Assembly: GCF_020537505.1 (NCBI RefSeq)
Contig: NZ_JAJBMO010000005.1
Coordinates: 153,473-217,472 of the forward strand
Length of the DNA: 64,000 nt
DNA from: Blautia glucerasea
Lineage (GTDB): Bacteria > Bacillota > Clostridia > Lachnospirales > Lachnospiraceae
Direction: 5' to 3'
Shown here: piece after piece, positions 24,260 to 32,054 of the stretch
How positions within the stretch are numbered: position 1 is the stretch's first letter
How the letters are laid out: each line of letters opens with the position of its first letter
Made by a program: the position numbers and the translations under genes
The notes under the pieces: generated by a model
What the model saw: the letters and a program-made list of their open reading frames with translations, nothing else
Told to the model about the DNA's origin: nothing
Database searches by the model: none

Positions 24260-24676
24260 TTACCTGCCCCTATGCTTCTCTTTCCTTTTCTGCTGTTTCA
24301 GTTCAAACTGCCGCTGTTTCTCTGCCTCTCGTTGTTCCCGGCTCACAGTCTTGCGCTCAGTTTTCAACTGCTCCTGTTGCAATTTCAAAGCCTGCTGCGA
24401 TTTTGTACCTATTCCAGTATTCTGTACCTGTTTTCGAACTTCTCGCTGTATCCGTTTTGGATTACGCCCAGTCTCCTTTACATCAGTTGCCACAGCCGGA
24501 CTAAATCTTAGCTGATAGTATTTTTTCAAGACAAAATCATATACCTCATAGTCTTTTGGTTCCGCCCCAAACGTAATCTTGCATACAGAGAGTTTTCCAT
24601 CCGATATACATTCAAAAACACCTACCCAAAATGAGTCTTCAAAAAATACTGTCAATCTGCCTGATACTTTGTCCAT
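24260..24676 (-). CDS. yjdF: YjdF-family protein
   Basis: 138 residues. KVSGRLTVFFEDSFWVGVFE at the start, then KITFGAEPKDYEVYDFVL and LRFSP, match the YjdF (DUF2992) family. The C-terminal 60 residues are strongly basic and helical (RNPKRIQREVRKQ, EAEKQRQFELKQQKRKEKHRGR), suggesting nucleic-acid binding. AAGGAGG lies upstream. YjdF genes are typically controlled by the yjdF riboswitch for aza-aromatic compounds, and the leader here is structured in the way expected. Confidence 0.85.
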   Translation of the reverse strand: MDKVSGRLTVFFEDSFWVGVFECISDGKLSVCKITFGAEPKDYEVYDFVLKKYYQLRFSPAVATDVKETGRNPKRIQREVRKQVQNTGIGTKSQQALKLQQEQLKTERKTVSREQREAEKQRQFELKQQKRKEKHRGR

Positions 24677-24696
24677 GACAATTCCTCCTTAAATGA

Positions 24697-24800
24697 TTGT
24701 GATGAACAAAGAACGGACGACCCTAAGGAGGGAGGGTTACTTACACCAGATGGTGCGGCCGGGCTACCTACCGACTCTATAAGAGATTATCTCTTACATT
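24697..24800 (-). promoter_or_regulatory. yjdF: Probable yjdF-type riboswitch leader
   Basis: On the minus strand the leader folds into AAGAGAT/ATCTCTT, CACCA/TGGTG and ACCCT/AGGGT hairpins with the single-stranded blocks GTAGGTAGCCCGGCC and GTAAGTAACCC. It ends about 20 bp before the YjdF start codon. The compact hairpins and position directly before yjdF support the yjdF motif, but I could not test it against the covariance model. Confidence 0.55.
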
Positions 24801-24887
24801 GCGTTTTTATCTTTGCCCTTTGATTTTACCACATAATCAACTTATTATCCACAAGAATCAAACCACGAAAGTACTCTAAATGTTTCT

Positions 24888-26201
24888 TCATCTCTCCCCT
24901 CTGTCTATCTTCCTTTTCTGCCTCTGCTTTTGCATTCTCTGTACTTCTTCCAGGCTTTTCTCCTTTTGAACAATCGATTTAACGGTATCTCGTCCTAACA
25001 CCCGTTCTACCCGGTTAAAATCTCCCAGTCTTTCCTTCAGTGCCCTATTCTCATTCCAAAGTTCCTCTACACGATCTGTAAGAGAATTAACCTTACTCCA
25101 TGCCCTCTCGTATGACCTCTGCATATCACTAAATCTTCTGGCAAGATCGAGGTAAGCCCGGTATATCGACCGCAGTACTGTCACAATCTTCTTAATCAGC
25201 GGCTTTGCCTTTTTCTCTCTATAGGATTTCCCCGTTTCCAGCGTTCCCGCCTCCGGCAATACCTCTTCCGGATCAGCAGTATATTTCTCTGCAAACCGCT
25301 CCATCTCTTTTACCATAGGGGCGATCTCCGTCAGCTTTTTCTCATATTGTGCCGCCATTTTCTTTGCCTGTTCTGCCTGCTTATCGGCTTTTTCACGGCT
25401 CTCCTGTGCTGAAAAGATATCTTTCTCAACGTTCTCCAACTGATCAAGATATTTTGCATTGACTTCCTGCATGATAACATTGTGCTCTTCTAACTCAGCT
25501 TTTTGTTTCTCAAGCGCAGACACTTCTTTTGCCCGTTCTTGTTTTTCAAAATCCAATAGAGACAGATGCTTTTCATGTGTGCCTTTCTGCGCCCACTCAA
25601 TCCCATGCTCCAGCATAATTGAGGCAAGCTGCTGCTTTTCAGCCACCACCCACTGATTTAATTCTGTCTCACGTCTTGTTCCACCTTTAAAACCAAGGGC
25701 TGACAATGCCTGTTTCAAAGATACTCTCGTATCCAGCCCACGTTTACTTCCAGTTGTATATGGCACAAAATCTATATGCAGATGGGGCGTTGCCTCGTCC
25801 ATATGGAGATGAGCCGAGAACACCCTTAATGTAGGATTTTTTCTCTGGAAATCCTGCATATATTCACCCAGTATCTTTGCCGCCAGCCGTCCTTCTTCTG
25901 TTTCCGCTCCCATTGTATCCCTATCGCCAATCTGCAGAATGATCTCATGAAATGGCTTCTCCTGTTTCCCAGCGCGGATTTTTTCATAATAGTCATCAAT
26001 CCGGCGGTCGTTCCTCGTCTGTTTTTCATTATAACGGGCTAAAGCTTCATCAAATAATTCATGATAAACGTCTTTGATATTTTCATTGCAGTATTCCACA
26101 TTCAGATAACTTCTCTCTGGATCTGTATTCTTCGCATGGAATTTTCTGCTGTTATGGTTGACAGAACCTTTCCCTGTCATAAAACTGATCGTTCTCTTCA
26201 A
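24888..26201 (-). CDS. mobV: MobV-family relaxase (E2)
   Basis: 437 residues, starting MKRTISFMTGKGSVNHNSRKF. Motif HLHMDEATPHLHIDFVP with His 133, 140 and 142, followed by the long coiled-coil region (about 195-435). The N-terminal domain is closely similar to that of E1, and the C-terminus has the same LPEAGTLETGKSYREKKAKPL stretch in variant form. It lies beside the E2 version of the oriT palindrome. Confidence 0.95.
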   Translation of the reverse strand: MKRTISFMTGKGSVNHNSRKFHAKNTDPERSYLNVEYCNENIKDVYHELFDEALARYNEKQTRNDRRIDDYYEKIRAGKQEKPFHEIILQIGDRDTMGAETEEGRLAAKILGEYMQDFQRKNPTLRVFSAHLHMDEATPHLHIDFVPYTTGSKRGLDTRVSLKQALSALGFKGGTRRETELNQWVVAEKQQLASIMLEHGIEWAQKGTHEKHLSLLDFEKQERAKEVSALEKQKAELEEHNVIMQEVNAKYLDQLENVEKDIFSAQESREKADKQAEQAKKMAAQYEKKLTEIAPMVKEMERFAEKYTADPEEVLPEAGTLETGKSYREKKAKPLIKKIVTVLRSIYRAYLDLARRFSDMQRSYERAWSKVNSLTDRVEELWNENRALKERLGDFNRVERVLGRDTVKSIVQKEKSLEEVQRMQKQRQKRKIDRGER

Positions 26202-26234
26202 TAACTCTCCTCTCTCCCTGTTCGGGTGTAATCA

Positions 26235-26400
26235 GCGCCGGATACGGCGCATAGGCTTTGTTACTTTCGCCGAAAGTAACGCAAAAGCACTTTTGACAGC
26301 CGTTCCGTCCATCAAAGGCTGCCTTTGCGCCCTCCGGGGGGGCAAGACGTCCGGGGGACGTCTGTTCTGCACCGACCGAAGCGGAGCGTAGACCTTTTCC
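26235..26400. other. Candidate origin of transfer (E2)
   Basis: Palindrome with arms GTTACTTTCG and CGAAAGTAAC (26260-26280), followed by GCAAAAGCACTTTTGACAGC and GCCGTTCCGTCCATC. Compared with E1 and E3 two positions of each arm changed together and pairing is retained, which supports a functional hairpin. Confidence 0.7.
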
Positions 26401-26403
26401 GTC

Positions 26404-26643
26404 CTATGGACGGAGCGGCTGTTCCTGCCGCCCTGCTCCCGCTGCTATCGCTTTTCGTATTGCGGATACCACATTTGCCACTGTGCTTTCCTCCCATCCT
26501 GAAAGCCATACCAACGTCCGCATTTCTCCTTTTGTCAGTTCAATCTCTCCAAAAATTTCATTGAGCATAGCAATCTGTCTCGTCTCCATCTCATAAAATT
26601 TTTCATTGACATTCCGTGCTCCACGTTCCGGCTGGATAATCAT
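26404..26643 (-). CDS. Small backbone protein replacing DUF5348 (E2)
   Basis: ATG 26643 (MIIQPERGARNVNEKF) with AGGAGGG upstream gives 79 residues, mostly helical (FYEMETRQIAMLNEIFGEIELTKGEMRTLVWLSGWEESTVANVVSAIRKA). It is not DUF5348 but lies at the same place. No family recognised. Possibly a DNA-binding helical protein. Confidence 0.6.
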   Translation of the reverse strand: MIIQPERGARNVNEKFYEMETRQIAMLNEIFGEIELTKGEMRTLVWLSGWEESTVANVVSAIRKAIAAGAGRQEQPLRP

Positions 26644-26717
26644 AAAATCCCTCCTTCCGCCTTGTCCGCTATCACAGGAGCGTGCCACGCTCCTGTCTTA
26701 TATCATCAAAGAAAACT

Positions 26718-26951
26718 TTACCAGCGGAAACTGTTCGGTATCCCCCGCCTGTCCAGATATTCCTGCCGAGCTTTCTCCCGTTCTTCCTCTGTTGGCGCAG
26801 TCTTAGACTTCCCATATAACTCACGTAACACCAGTGCATCCAGTTTTTTCTCCAATCCTATCTTTATCTCACCCTCATGGCTGTTGTCCTCCATCAGATG
26901 ATAATGAATCAGTTGTACAAACAATTCCTGCGGTATCTGTACCTGTTTCAT
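26718..26951 (-). CDS. Conserved small backbone protein (E2)
   Basis: 77 residues with N-terminal VQIPQELFVQLIHYHLMEDNS and invariant C-terminal KTAPTEEEREKARQEYLDRRGI, FRW. Equivalent to 18022-18255 and 37152-37385. The near-identity of the C-terminus against a variable middle suggests a fixed interaction surface. Confidence 0.8.
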   Translation of the reverse strand: MKQVQIPQELFVQLIHYHLMEDNSHEGEIKIGLEKKLDALVLRELYGKSKTAPTEEEREKARQEYLDRRGIPNSFRW

Positions 26952-27017
26952 CCAAATCTCCTTTCAAGGTGGCAACATTACCCATTCCTAGAGAAATGGT
27001 AATCTTGCCATGTTGAT

Positions 27018-28016
27018 TTATTGTTCCGGCAATACCCACGACCAGTGTCCGCCGGGTTTTATCGACTGGATGCCTAGAGCCTTCTTCGCATTCCAGAGTG
27101 TTTTCCCTTTAATGCCACGCCTTGCCGCCTCTTTAAGGATTACATTTTGTTCAACTGCCCCTTCCGCCAATATCTCCAGCAGGAACTCTTTCGCCTCTTT
27201 TATTTTCTGTCCACGGTTATTGCCGTTCAGCAGATCGTCCGCACTGATGTCATATTCCCCGCTCCACTCAAATCCGTTTTCTTTGTCCAAACGGAAGGCG
27301 ATTGATTTTCCCTCTGGTGCAAGGGAGCTTTTTACATGGCAAACTACTCTTGTTTCCGGCTCGTTCTTCACACGCCCTACGATCAGAACGCTCCTTGCCG
27401 CAGCCTGAAAGTCAATGGAGCCAAGCCCCCTGTATGAAGATTTTCCGGTGCTGTTCTTGTTCATATGACCGATCAGGACAATCGCACAGTGATATTTTTC
27501 CGCCAGCACAGATACCCGTTTCATCAGTGGACGGATTTCATTTGCCCGGTGCATGTCTACTTCCGCTCCAAGAAAACTCTGAATCGGATCTAAGACTACA
27601 AGACGGGCGTCTGTCTGCTGGATTGCCTGTTCCAGACGTTCATCTAACATTGTCAACGGCTGTTCACTATCATCAATGACAAGCACTTTGGAACAGTCTG
27701 CCCCTGCCGCCAGAAGACGGGGCTTTATAGTATCTCCCAGCCCGTCTTCTGCAGTCTGGTAGATCACATTGACTGGCTCGTCTGCCTTTTCTGCGGGTTC
27801 TTCCTCTCCGTCTTTTATCGACAGCACAGGCTCGCCTTTTGTCAGCTTTGCTATGATCTGTAACACCATTGTTGTTTTCCCCTCTCCAGGATCTCCCTGT
27901 ATGATTGTGACTTTCCCATACGGGATGAATGGATAGAGCAGCCATTCCACCTGCTCTACCGCTACGTTTTCCATGTTAATCAATCGTAGTTCAGTTTTTG
28001 ATTTTTTATTCTGCAT
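27018..28016 (-). CDS. RepA-like AAA ATPase (E2)
   Basis: 332 residues. Walker A GDPGEGKTTMVLQIIAKL, Walker B ARLVVLDPIQSFLGAEVD, motif IVLIGHMNKNSTGKSSYRGLGS, C-terminal winged helix (VEQNVILKEAARRGIKGKTLWNAKKALG). It is shorter than the E1 copy in the acidic insertion after Walker A. Gene order is the same as in E1 and E3. Confidence 0.85.
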   Translation of the reverse strand: MQNKKSKTELRLINMENVAVEQVEWLLYPFIPYGKVTIIQGDPGEGKTTMVLQIIAKLTKGEPVLSIKDGEEEPAEKADEPVNVIYQTAEDGLGDTIKPRLLAAGADCSKVLVIDDSEQPLTMLDERLEQAIQQTDARLVVLDPIQSFLGAEVDMHRANEIRPLMKRVSVLAEKYHCAIVLIGHMNKNSTGKSSYRGLGSIDFQAAARSVLIVGRVKNEPETRVVCHVKSSLAPEGKSIAFRLDKENGFEWSGEYDISADDLLNGNNRGQKIKEAKEFLLEILAEGAVEQNVILKEAARRGIKGKTLWNAKKALGIQSIKPGGHWSWVLPEQ

Positions 28017-28075
28017 TTCAACCTCCCACTGTAAAAAATGATTGTCACAAATGGGAACCTCTGTTATACTCGTAT

Positions 28076-28138
28076 TGTGATAGTTGATAACAGAAATTTC
28101 CCAGTTATCACAGCCCTAACAGTTGCCGCTGTCGGGGC
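28076..28138 (-). promoter_or_regulatory. Double hairpin before RepA-like gene (E2)
   Basis: TGTGATA/TATCACA (28076-28112) and GCCCTAACAG/CTGTCGGGGC (28113-28138). The second keeps the loop TTGCCG found in E1 and E3 although the stem differs. It overlaps the end of the MobC-like gene. Confidence 0.6.
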
Positions 28139-28493
28139 TTTTTTCTTTGTCCTGCCACAGGTAACTTGCGCCATCCAGCAGCCAGATAATCGCCTTCAGC
28201 ATATCCAAGCAGTCATTTTTCATGTCCTGCAATCCTTCTTCTGACAGTGTTATTTCTGCCTGTTCAAACTGATCTGTCACTTCACGAATATTTGTCTGCA
28301 TAATCTTTAATTCCTCTACCAACCGATAGATCAGCTCTTTCTTTCCAACTACGCATACCCGGTTATAAATACAGGAACGTACAAAATAATCTCTTTTTGA
28401 CATTCCACTTGCTAAAATCTTTGCTTCAATTTCTTCTCTTTCTCTGGTTGAAATCCGAAAGCTGATTGTCGGATACTTATGAACTCCGCTCAT
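28116..28493 (-). CDS. MobC-like ribbon-helix-helix protein (E2)
   Basis: 125 residues. TISFRISTREREEIEAKILASGMSKRDYFVRS is the ribbon-helix-helix domain. The start overlaps the integrase stop by 4 bp (ATGA), showing translational coupling. The C-terminal helices (ELIYRLVEELKIMQTNIREV) differ from the other copies, as expected if it recognises an element-specific site. Confidence 0.8.
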   Translation of the reverse strand: MSGVHKYPTISFRISTREREEIEAKILASGMSKRDYFVRSCIYNRVCVVGKKELIYRLVEELKIMQTNIREVTDQFEQAEITLSEEGLQDMKNDCLDMLKAIIWLLDGASYLWQDKEKSPDSGNC

Positions 28494-29554
28494 TCCTCGT
28501 CCTCCTTGTTATTTTCAATTTCCAGTCTGTCCGCAAGTTCTCCCTGTTTGTTGGGATATAAATGCGAATAGGTGTTTAGCGTGGTTTCAATTTTCTCATG
28601 CCCCAGCCGATCCGCAATCGCCAATGGAGTAAAGCCCATTTCCACAAGTAGAGAAGCATGTGAGTGGCGTAAATCATGCAGCCTTATCCGCTTTACACCG
28701 GAAGCCTTAATCCCTCTGATAATTTCATGTTCCATATAAGACTTTGTAAATCGGAACATTCTCTCATCCGCCATAATCCCGTATAGATGAGACATATAAT
28801 CCCGTAATTCTTCTGCAAGAAATGGCGGTATCGTCACGATACGTTTGCTTTTTGGAGTCTTGGGTGGTGTGATAATATCCCTGCCGTCCAGACGCTGATA
28901 TGATTTATTGATTGAAATTGTGCGTTTTTCCAAATCAATATCGTTATAGGTCAACGCAAGTAATTCTCCAATCCTCATGCCTGTCCAGTAAAGAAGTAGA
29001 AAAGCCATCCTTGCTTCCGGCTTATCTTCTACAGTTGCAAGAAATCGTTTAAACTCCTGCTTCGTCCAGAACTGTCTTTCTCCGGCGCAGCTTTTCCCTA
29101 TGCTTCCAGCCTTTCTGCATGGATTATCCCGCAAATCGTAATATTTTACTGCATAGTTAAAAATAGCAGATAACTGATTGTTTACAGTTTTCAGATAGGT
29201 CTGCGAATATCCCTTTTTCATGAGAGCATTTTGCCATGCTCGTACATCCGAAGCCTTAATTTCATTCATCTTCTTATTTTTGAAATAAGGAATAATTTTC
29301 AGATCAATGATAAACTTCTTTGTCCTCATGGTATTTTCACGCAGCCGATGTTCCATATCTTCGTAATAAATCTGAACAAAGTTTTCAAAATTGATGTCCA
29401 GATTGCGCTGCTGTTGCTGAAGGAAATCTCGCTCCCATTGTTCTGCTTCCGCTTTTGTTCTAAAGCCTCTCTTGTTTTTCTTATGACTCACTCCCTGCCA
29501 GTCTTTGTAATAAAACTGACTGCGCCACATCTTACCGTCTCTTGTTGCCGGCAT
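28490..29554 (-). CDS. int: Tyrosine integrase (E2)
   Basis: 354 residues, complete. Arm-binding N-terminus (YYKDWQGVSHKKNKRGFRTKAEAEQWERDFL), core-binding domain, catalytic Arg in YWTGMRIGELLAL, HDLRH in RLHDLRHSHASLL, and LGHEKIETTLNTYSHLYP with the nucleophilic Tyr. Close to the E3 integrase and to the E0 fragment. It should act on the AGAGCCAAAA arms. Confidence 0.95.
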   Translation of the reverse strand: MPATRDGKMWRSQFYYKDWQGVSHKKNKRGFRTKAEAEQWERDFLQQQQRNLDINFENFVQIYYEDMEHRLRENTMRTKKFIIDLKIIPYFKNKKMNEIKASDVRAWQNALMKKGYSQTYLKTVNNQLSAIFNYAVKYYDLRDNPCRKAGSIGKSCAGERQFWTKQEFKRFLATVEDKPEARMAFLLLYWTGMRIGELLALTYNDIDLEKRTISINKSYQRLDGRDIITPPKTPKSKRIVTIPPFLAEELRDYMSHLYGIMADERMFRFTKSYMEHEIIRGIKASGVKRIRLHDLRHSHASLLVEMGFTPLAIADRLGHEKIETTLNTYSHLYPNKQGELADRLEIENNKEDEE

Positions 29555-29568
29555 AAAAGACCTCCTCT

Positions 29569-29763
29569 CTACATTGTTACGGTCAAACCGTAAAACTTTT
29601 CTTCAAAATACTTTGTTGGAACTTTGCCGCAGATCGTCCGGTAACCTTTTTCTTTTAATTCTTCGTTTAATCCCCGTATAATCTTATAGGCATAACCTGT
29701 TGACACGCCAAGTATCTCCGCTGCTTCTTCCGCTGTTACATACATTTTTCTTGTTTTCTCCAT
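29569..29763 (-). CDS. xis: Excisionase-like HTH protein (E2)
   Basis: 64 residues: MYVTAEEAAEILGVSTGYAYKIIRGLNEELKEKGY winged helix, KVPTKYFEEKFYG wing. It lies 14 bp before the integrase start. Its promoter overlaps the operators at 29787-29837. Confidence 0.88.
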   Translation of the reverse strand: MEKTRKMYVTAEEAAEILGVSTGYAYKIIRGLNEELKEKGYRTICGKVPTKYFEEKFYGLTVTM

Positions 29764-29786
29764 TCAGTGTCCTCCTTATTTTTATT

Positions 29787-29837
29787 AGGCACATTTGTGC
29801 CTTGTTTCATCCTCATTATATAGGCTCTTTTGTGCCT
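29787..29837. promoter_or_regulatory. Operators between xis and XRE regulator (E2)
   Basis: AGGCACATTTGTGCCT (29787-29802), a 7+7 bp palindrome, and the variant AGGCTCTTTTGTGCCT (29822-29837), 35 bp apart. They should be bound by the E2 XRE regulator. Confidence 0.75.
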
Positions 29838-29936
29838 TGTCAATATAGTTCCTAAATTTTTCTTCCCTATTTCGTTTGAATGTGATAGAATACAAATGTC
29901 CCTATTATTTATATTCACTCTGAAAGGAGTCACCTT

Positions 29937-30482
29937 ATGACAGTAGGAGAAAAGATTAAAACATTCCGAAACATCCGAGGAATTTCACAGAATATGTTAG
30001 GACAACTGGCGGGCATAGACGGAACCACGATCCGTAAATATGAACTGGGCAGCCGTAATCCCAAGCCTGACCAGCTTTTAAAAATTGCAAACGCTTTAGG
30101 CGTAAGTATCAATGTTTTTACGGATTTTGATATAGAAACTGCTTCTGATGTGCTTACCTTACTTTTTAAAATGGACGATCAAATAGATATGGAGATTGAC
30201 GGAGATAAAGATGAGGACGGAAATATCATTCCAGAGACAATCTATATCCGTTTTAAGCACCCGGCAATCAATGACCGACTGGCTAAATTTGCTAAAACAA
30301 AGAAATGGCAGGAAAATCTGCTTGCCTCCAAAGACGCATTTCCAAGTGAAGAAGCATTCCAGCAGGAAGTGGCACAGATGAACGAAACCTGTGAGCAAAT
30401 CAAACAGCATTTAGTTGATACAAATATTGTCGTCAAAAAAGGCGTTTCTGGAATAGATGTAAAAGTATATCCTGAAAAATAA
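29937..30482 (+). CDS. XRE-family element regulator (E2)
   Basis: 181 residues. HTH about 5-62 (KIKTFRNIRGISQNMLGQLAGIDGTTIRKYELGSRNPKPDQL in segments). The C-terminal half (IYIRFKHPAINDRLAKFAKTKKWQENLLAS, NETCEQIKQHLVDTN) is probably a dimer or sensing domain, shared with the E3 regulator at low similarity. AAAGGAG lies before the ATG. Divergent from xis-int. Confidence 0.88.
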   Translation: MTVGEKIKTFRNIRGISQNMLGQLAGIDGTTIRKYELGSRNPKPDQLLKIANALGVSINVFTDFDIETASDVLTLLFKMDDQIDMEIDGDKDEDGNIIPETIYIRFKHPAINDRLAKFAKTKKWQENLLASKDAFPSEEAFQQEVAQMNETCEQIKQHLVDTNIVVKKGVSGIDVKVYPEK

Positions 30483-30495
30483 TCGTCAAATTCTC

Positions 30496-30526
30496 TTGAC
30501 TCTCACGTTGCGTGATATTGTATTCT
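30496..30526 (+). promoter_or_regulatory. MerR-type promoter
   Basis: -35 TTGACT (30496-30501), 19-bp spacer containing the dyad TCACG-TTG-CGTGA (30503-30515), -10 TATTCT (30521-30526). The over-long spacer with a central dyad is the hallmark of promoters untwisted by MerR-family activators. It probably serves the following MerR gene itself. Confidence 0.75.
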
Positions 30527-30593
30527 TTTCTCAAGGAATAACAGATGTGGGCGCTCATTCCTGTTTTTCCCTGTAACGAGAGGAGCTGTTTTG

Positions 30594-31472
30594 ATGAAAA
30601 GTATAAGTCAGGTTGCAAAGCTGACTGGCGTCAGCATACGTACACTTCAATACTATGATGAAATCGGACTGCTGAAACCAAGTGAACTCACTGCAGCCGG
30701 TTATCGAATGTATGACGATAACACATTGCAGATCTTACAACAAATCTTGTTTTTTAAGGAGCTGGGATTTCCACTAAAAGAAATAAAAGAGATTTTGGAG
30801 AAACCAGATTTTGACAGGATTGCTGCTTTTAAAAAGCAAAAAGAACTATTCCTGCTGAAACGGGATCGCCTTGACCGGCTTATACAGCTTCTCGAACGTC
30901 TTGAGAAAGGAGAACAATGTATGAGCTTTAAAGAATTTGATCTGTCGGATTACATCAACGCTTTGGAAGATTTCAAATCCAATCAGACCGAAACTGTCAT
31001 TCAACACTGGGGAAGCATTGAAAATTTTGATATGTTCATCCAGAAAATCAGAGATGATGAAGAACATATGGCAAAACTCGCCATCCAGCAGTTTGGCAGT
31101 ATTGAAAAATATACCGAAGAAATGAAGCATAATCTGGAGCATTTTTCTGAAATTATGGAGAACTGGTATTCACAGATACCGGAAGAAATGCGGACAGAAG
31201 ACAAATTTCTTAAGCTGGCTTCTCACAAAGGGGAAGATGTAGCTTCGGAACCGGTTCAAAGCATTGTAGAGGAAATCATAGCCAACGCTCAGGCCACTGC
31301 CCCAAAACTTCTGATCGGAGGTGCAGAAAATTATTGCCGGATGATGATCGACACTTATTCTAATGATTATCTTAGCAAAGTATTTGACACAAAACATGGT
31401 GCAGGAAGCAGCGAATATATTGTGAAAGCCTTCCGCTATTATTCCGAAAATAACTGCACAGAAAACAATTAG
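30594..31472 (+). CDS. MerR-family regulator with TipAS-like domain
   Basis: ATG 30594 gives 292 residues. Winged helix MerR domain about 1-70 (ISQVAKLTGVSIRTLQYYDEIGLLKPSE), a coiled dimerisation helix about 75-110, and a helical C-terminal domain of about 170 residues (YTEEMKHNLEHFSEIMENW, PKLLIGGAENYCRMMIDTYSNDYLSKVF) like the TipAS drug-binding domain, which senses peptide antibiotics. It sits at the right edge of E2 behind the XRE regulator and ends only 9 bp before an arm site. Targets beyond its own promoter are not apparent. Confidence 0.85.
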   Translation: MKSISQVAKLTGVSIRTLQYYDEIGLLKPSELTAAGYRMYDDNTLQILQQILFFKELGFPLKEIKEILEKPDFDRIAAFKKQKELFLLKRDRLDRLIQLLERLEKGEQCMSFKEFDLSDYINALEDFKSNQTETVIQHWGSIENFDMFIQKIRDDEEHMAKLAIQQFGSIEKYTEEMKHNLEHFSEIMENWYSQIPEEMRTEDKFLKLASHKGEDVASEPVQSIVEEIIANAQATAPKLLIGGAENYCRMMIDTYSNDYLSKVFDTKHGAGSSEYIVKAFRYYSENNCTENN

Positions 31473-31491
31473 AGCCATTTTAGAGCCAAAA
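31471..31491. other. E2 right integrase arm sites
   Basis: AGAGCCATTT (31471-31480) and AGAGCCAAAA (31482-31491), 11 bp start to start, 61 bp before the core. The first copy overlaps the MerR stop codon. Confidence 0.8.
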
Positions 31492-31503
31492 GACATAAAT
31501 TGA

Positions 31504-31538
31504 CCCCGGAAATGCCCATTTTATCAGCATTTCCGGGG
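31504..31538 (+). terminator. Terminator hairpin at right end of E2
   Basis: Perfect 12-bp stem CCCCGGAAATGC / GCATTTCCGGGG with an 11-base loop, followed by TTCTGTCTGTT. Comparable GC-rich hairpin precedes the core at guaA. Confidence 0.7.
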
Positions 31539-31551
31539 TTCTGTCTGTTAC

Positions 31552-31559
31552 TCAAACTC
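31552..31559. other. Attachment core, E2/E3 junction
   Basis: TCAAACTC in the context TTACTCAAACTCG. Confidence 0.85.
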
Positions 31560-31661
31560 GTCTCACAGGAGTTTAATTTCAATGCTTCTGATAGCGTTTA
31601 CGCTACTTATTATCACTATATTCGCCAGATTCGCAGGCATCATTTTGACTGACATAAAAAT

Positions 31662-31680
31662 TGTACTCAAAATGTACTCA
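31662..31680. other. E3 left integrase arm sites
   Basis: TGTACTCA at 31662-31669 and 31673-31680, 11 bp start to start, 103 bp inside the core. Confidence 0.8.
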
Positions 31681-31693
31681 CATTAATTATCTA

Positions 31694-31722
31694 TTGCAGC
31701 CATACTTTCCAACTGTTATAAT
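31694..31722 (+). promoter_or_regulatory. Promoter of candidate type I toxin mRNA
   Basis: TTGCAG (31694-31699), 17-bp spacer, TATAAT (31717-31722). The start would be near 31729, giving an approximately 110-base structured leader (stem CAGAGGG/CCCTCTG at about 31770-31790). Confidence 0.7.
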
Positions 31723-31838
31723 CAGTGCATGGGTGCTACCATACAACGGTAGGCGGTTAGTCCTTCAGCAGAGGGACTGTGACCCTCTGATTACATAGAA
31801 ACCCGAACGGGAATCCACTGGAAAGGAGGGCTAAGCCA

Positions 31839-31937
31839 ATGAGTATTGTAGATTTTATAGCAGTAGTGGGCTTCGGCTTAACCTGCTTTAGTATCGGATA
31901 CACATTCGGTAAGGATAATCATAAACCACAAAAATAG
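31839..31937 (+). CDS. Small hydrophobic peptide, candidate type I toxin
   Basis: 32 residues: MSIVDFIAVVGFGLTCFSIG, then YTFGKDNHKPQK. One membrane-spanning helix followed by a charged tail, the layout of Fst/TxpA-type toxic peptides and holin-like toxins. AAAGGAGGG lies 8 bp before the ATG. A strong consensus promoter precedes it, a bidirectional terminator follows, and a second promoter on the opposite strand points into it. Membrane-toxin function is inferred from this arrangement, not from a recognised family. Confidence 0.55.
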   Translation: MSIVDFIAVVGFGLTCFSIGYTFGKDNHKPQK

Positions 31938-31964
31938 CCGCCCCAGTCTGGTAAACTAAGCGGC
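31937..31964. terminator. Bidirectional terminator
   Basis: GCCGC (31937-31941) and GCGGC (31960-31964) with extra pairing inside, A-run at left (AAAAATA) and T-run at right (AATTTTT), so it can end transcripts from both directions. Confidence 0.7.
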
Positions 31965-32019
31965 AATTTTTGTCTAACTTTATATCGGACTAACCGTCTA
32001 TCGGTAGCACTCTTTTTCT
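31937..32019 (-). ncRNA. Candidate antisense RNA of type I locus
   Basis: A minus-strand promoter with TTGACA (32049-32054 as TGTCAA) and TAATAT (32026-32031 as ATATTA), 17-bp spacer, would start a transcript near 32015-32019 that ends at the bidirectional terminator. Its 5' end GTGCTACC...CGGTTAGTCC nearly equals the 5' end of the toxin transcript (from 31733), so the loci share an inverted repeat. Confidence 0.5.
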
Positions 32020-32025
32020 ATAATC

Positions 32026-32054
32026 ATATTATCACGGTTCCATAGAAATGTCAA
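32026..32054 (-). promoter_or_regulatory. Consensus promoter of antisense RNA
   Basis: TTGACA, 17 bp, TAATAT on the minus strand. It overlaps the last codons of the next gene (stop at 32051). Confidence 0.65.

Larger units (their letters stand above)
21989..31559. mobile_element. E2: integrative mobilizable element, 9.6 kb
   Basis: Bounded by cores at 21989 and 31552 and by AGAGCCAAAA arm repeats. Same backbone as E1 with a DUF5348 substitute. Cargo: four-gene cluster with Panacea protein, YjdF gene with structured leader, and MerR/TipA regulator at the right. Integrase and excisionase are most like those of E3. Confidence 0.85.
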
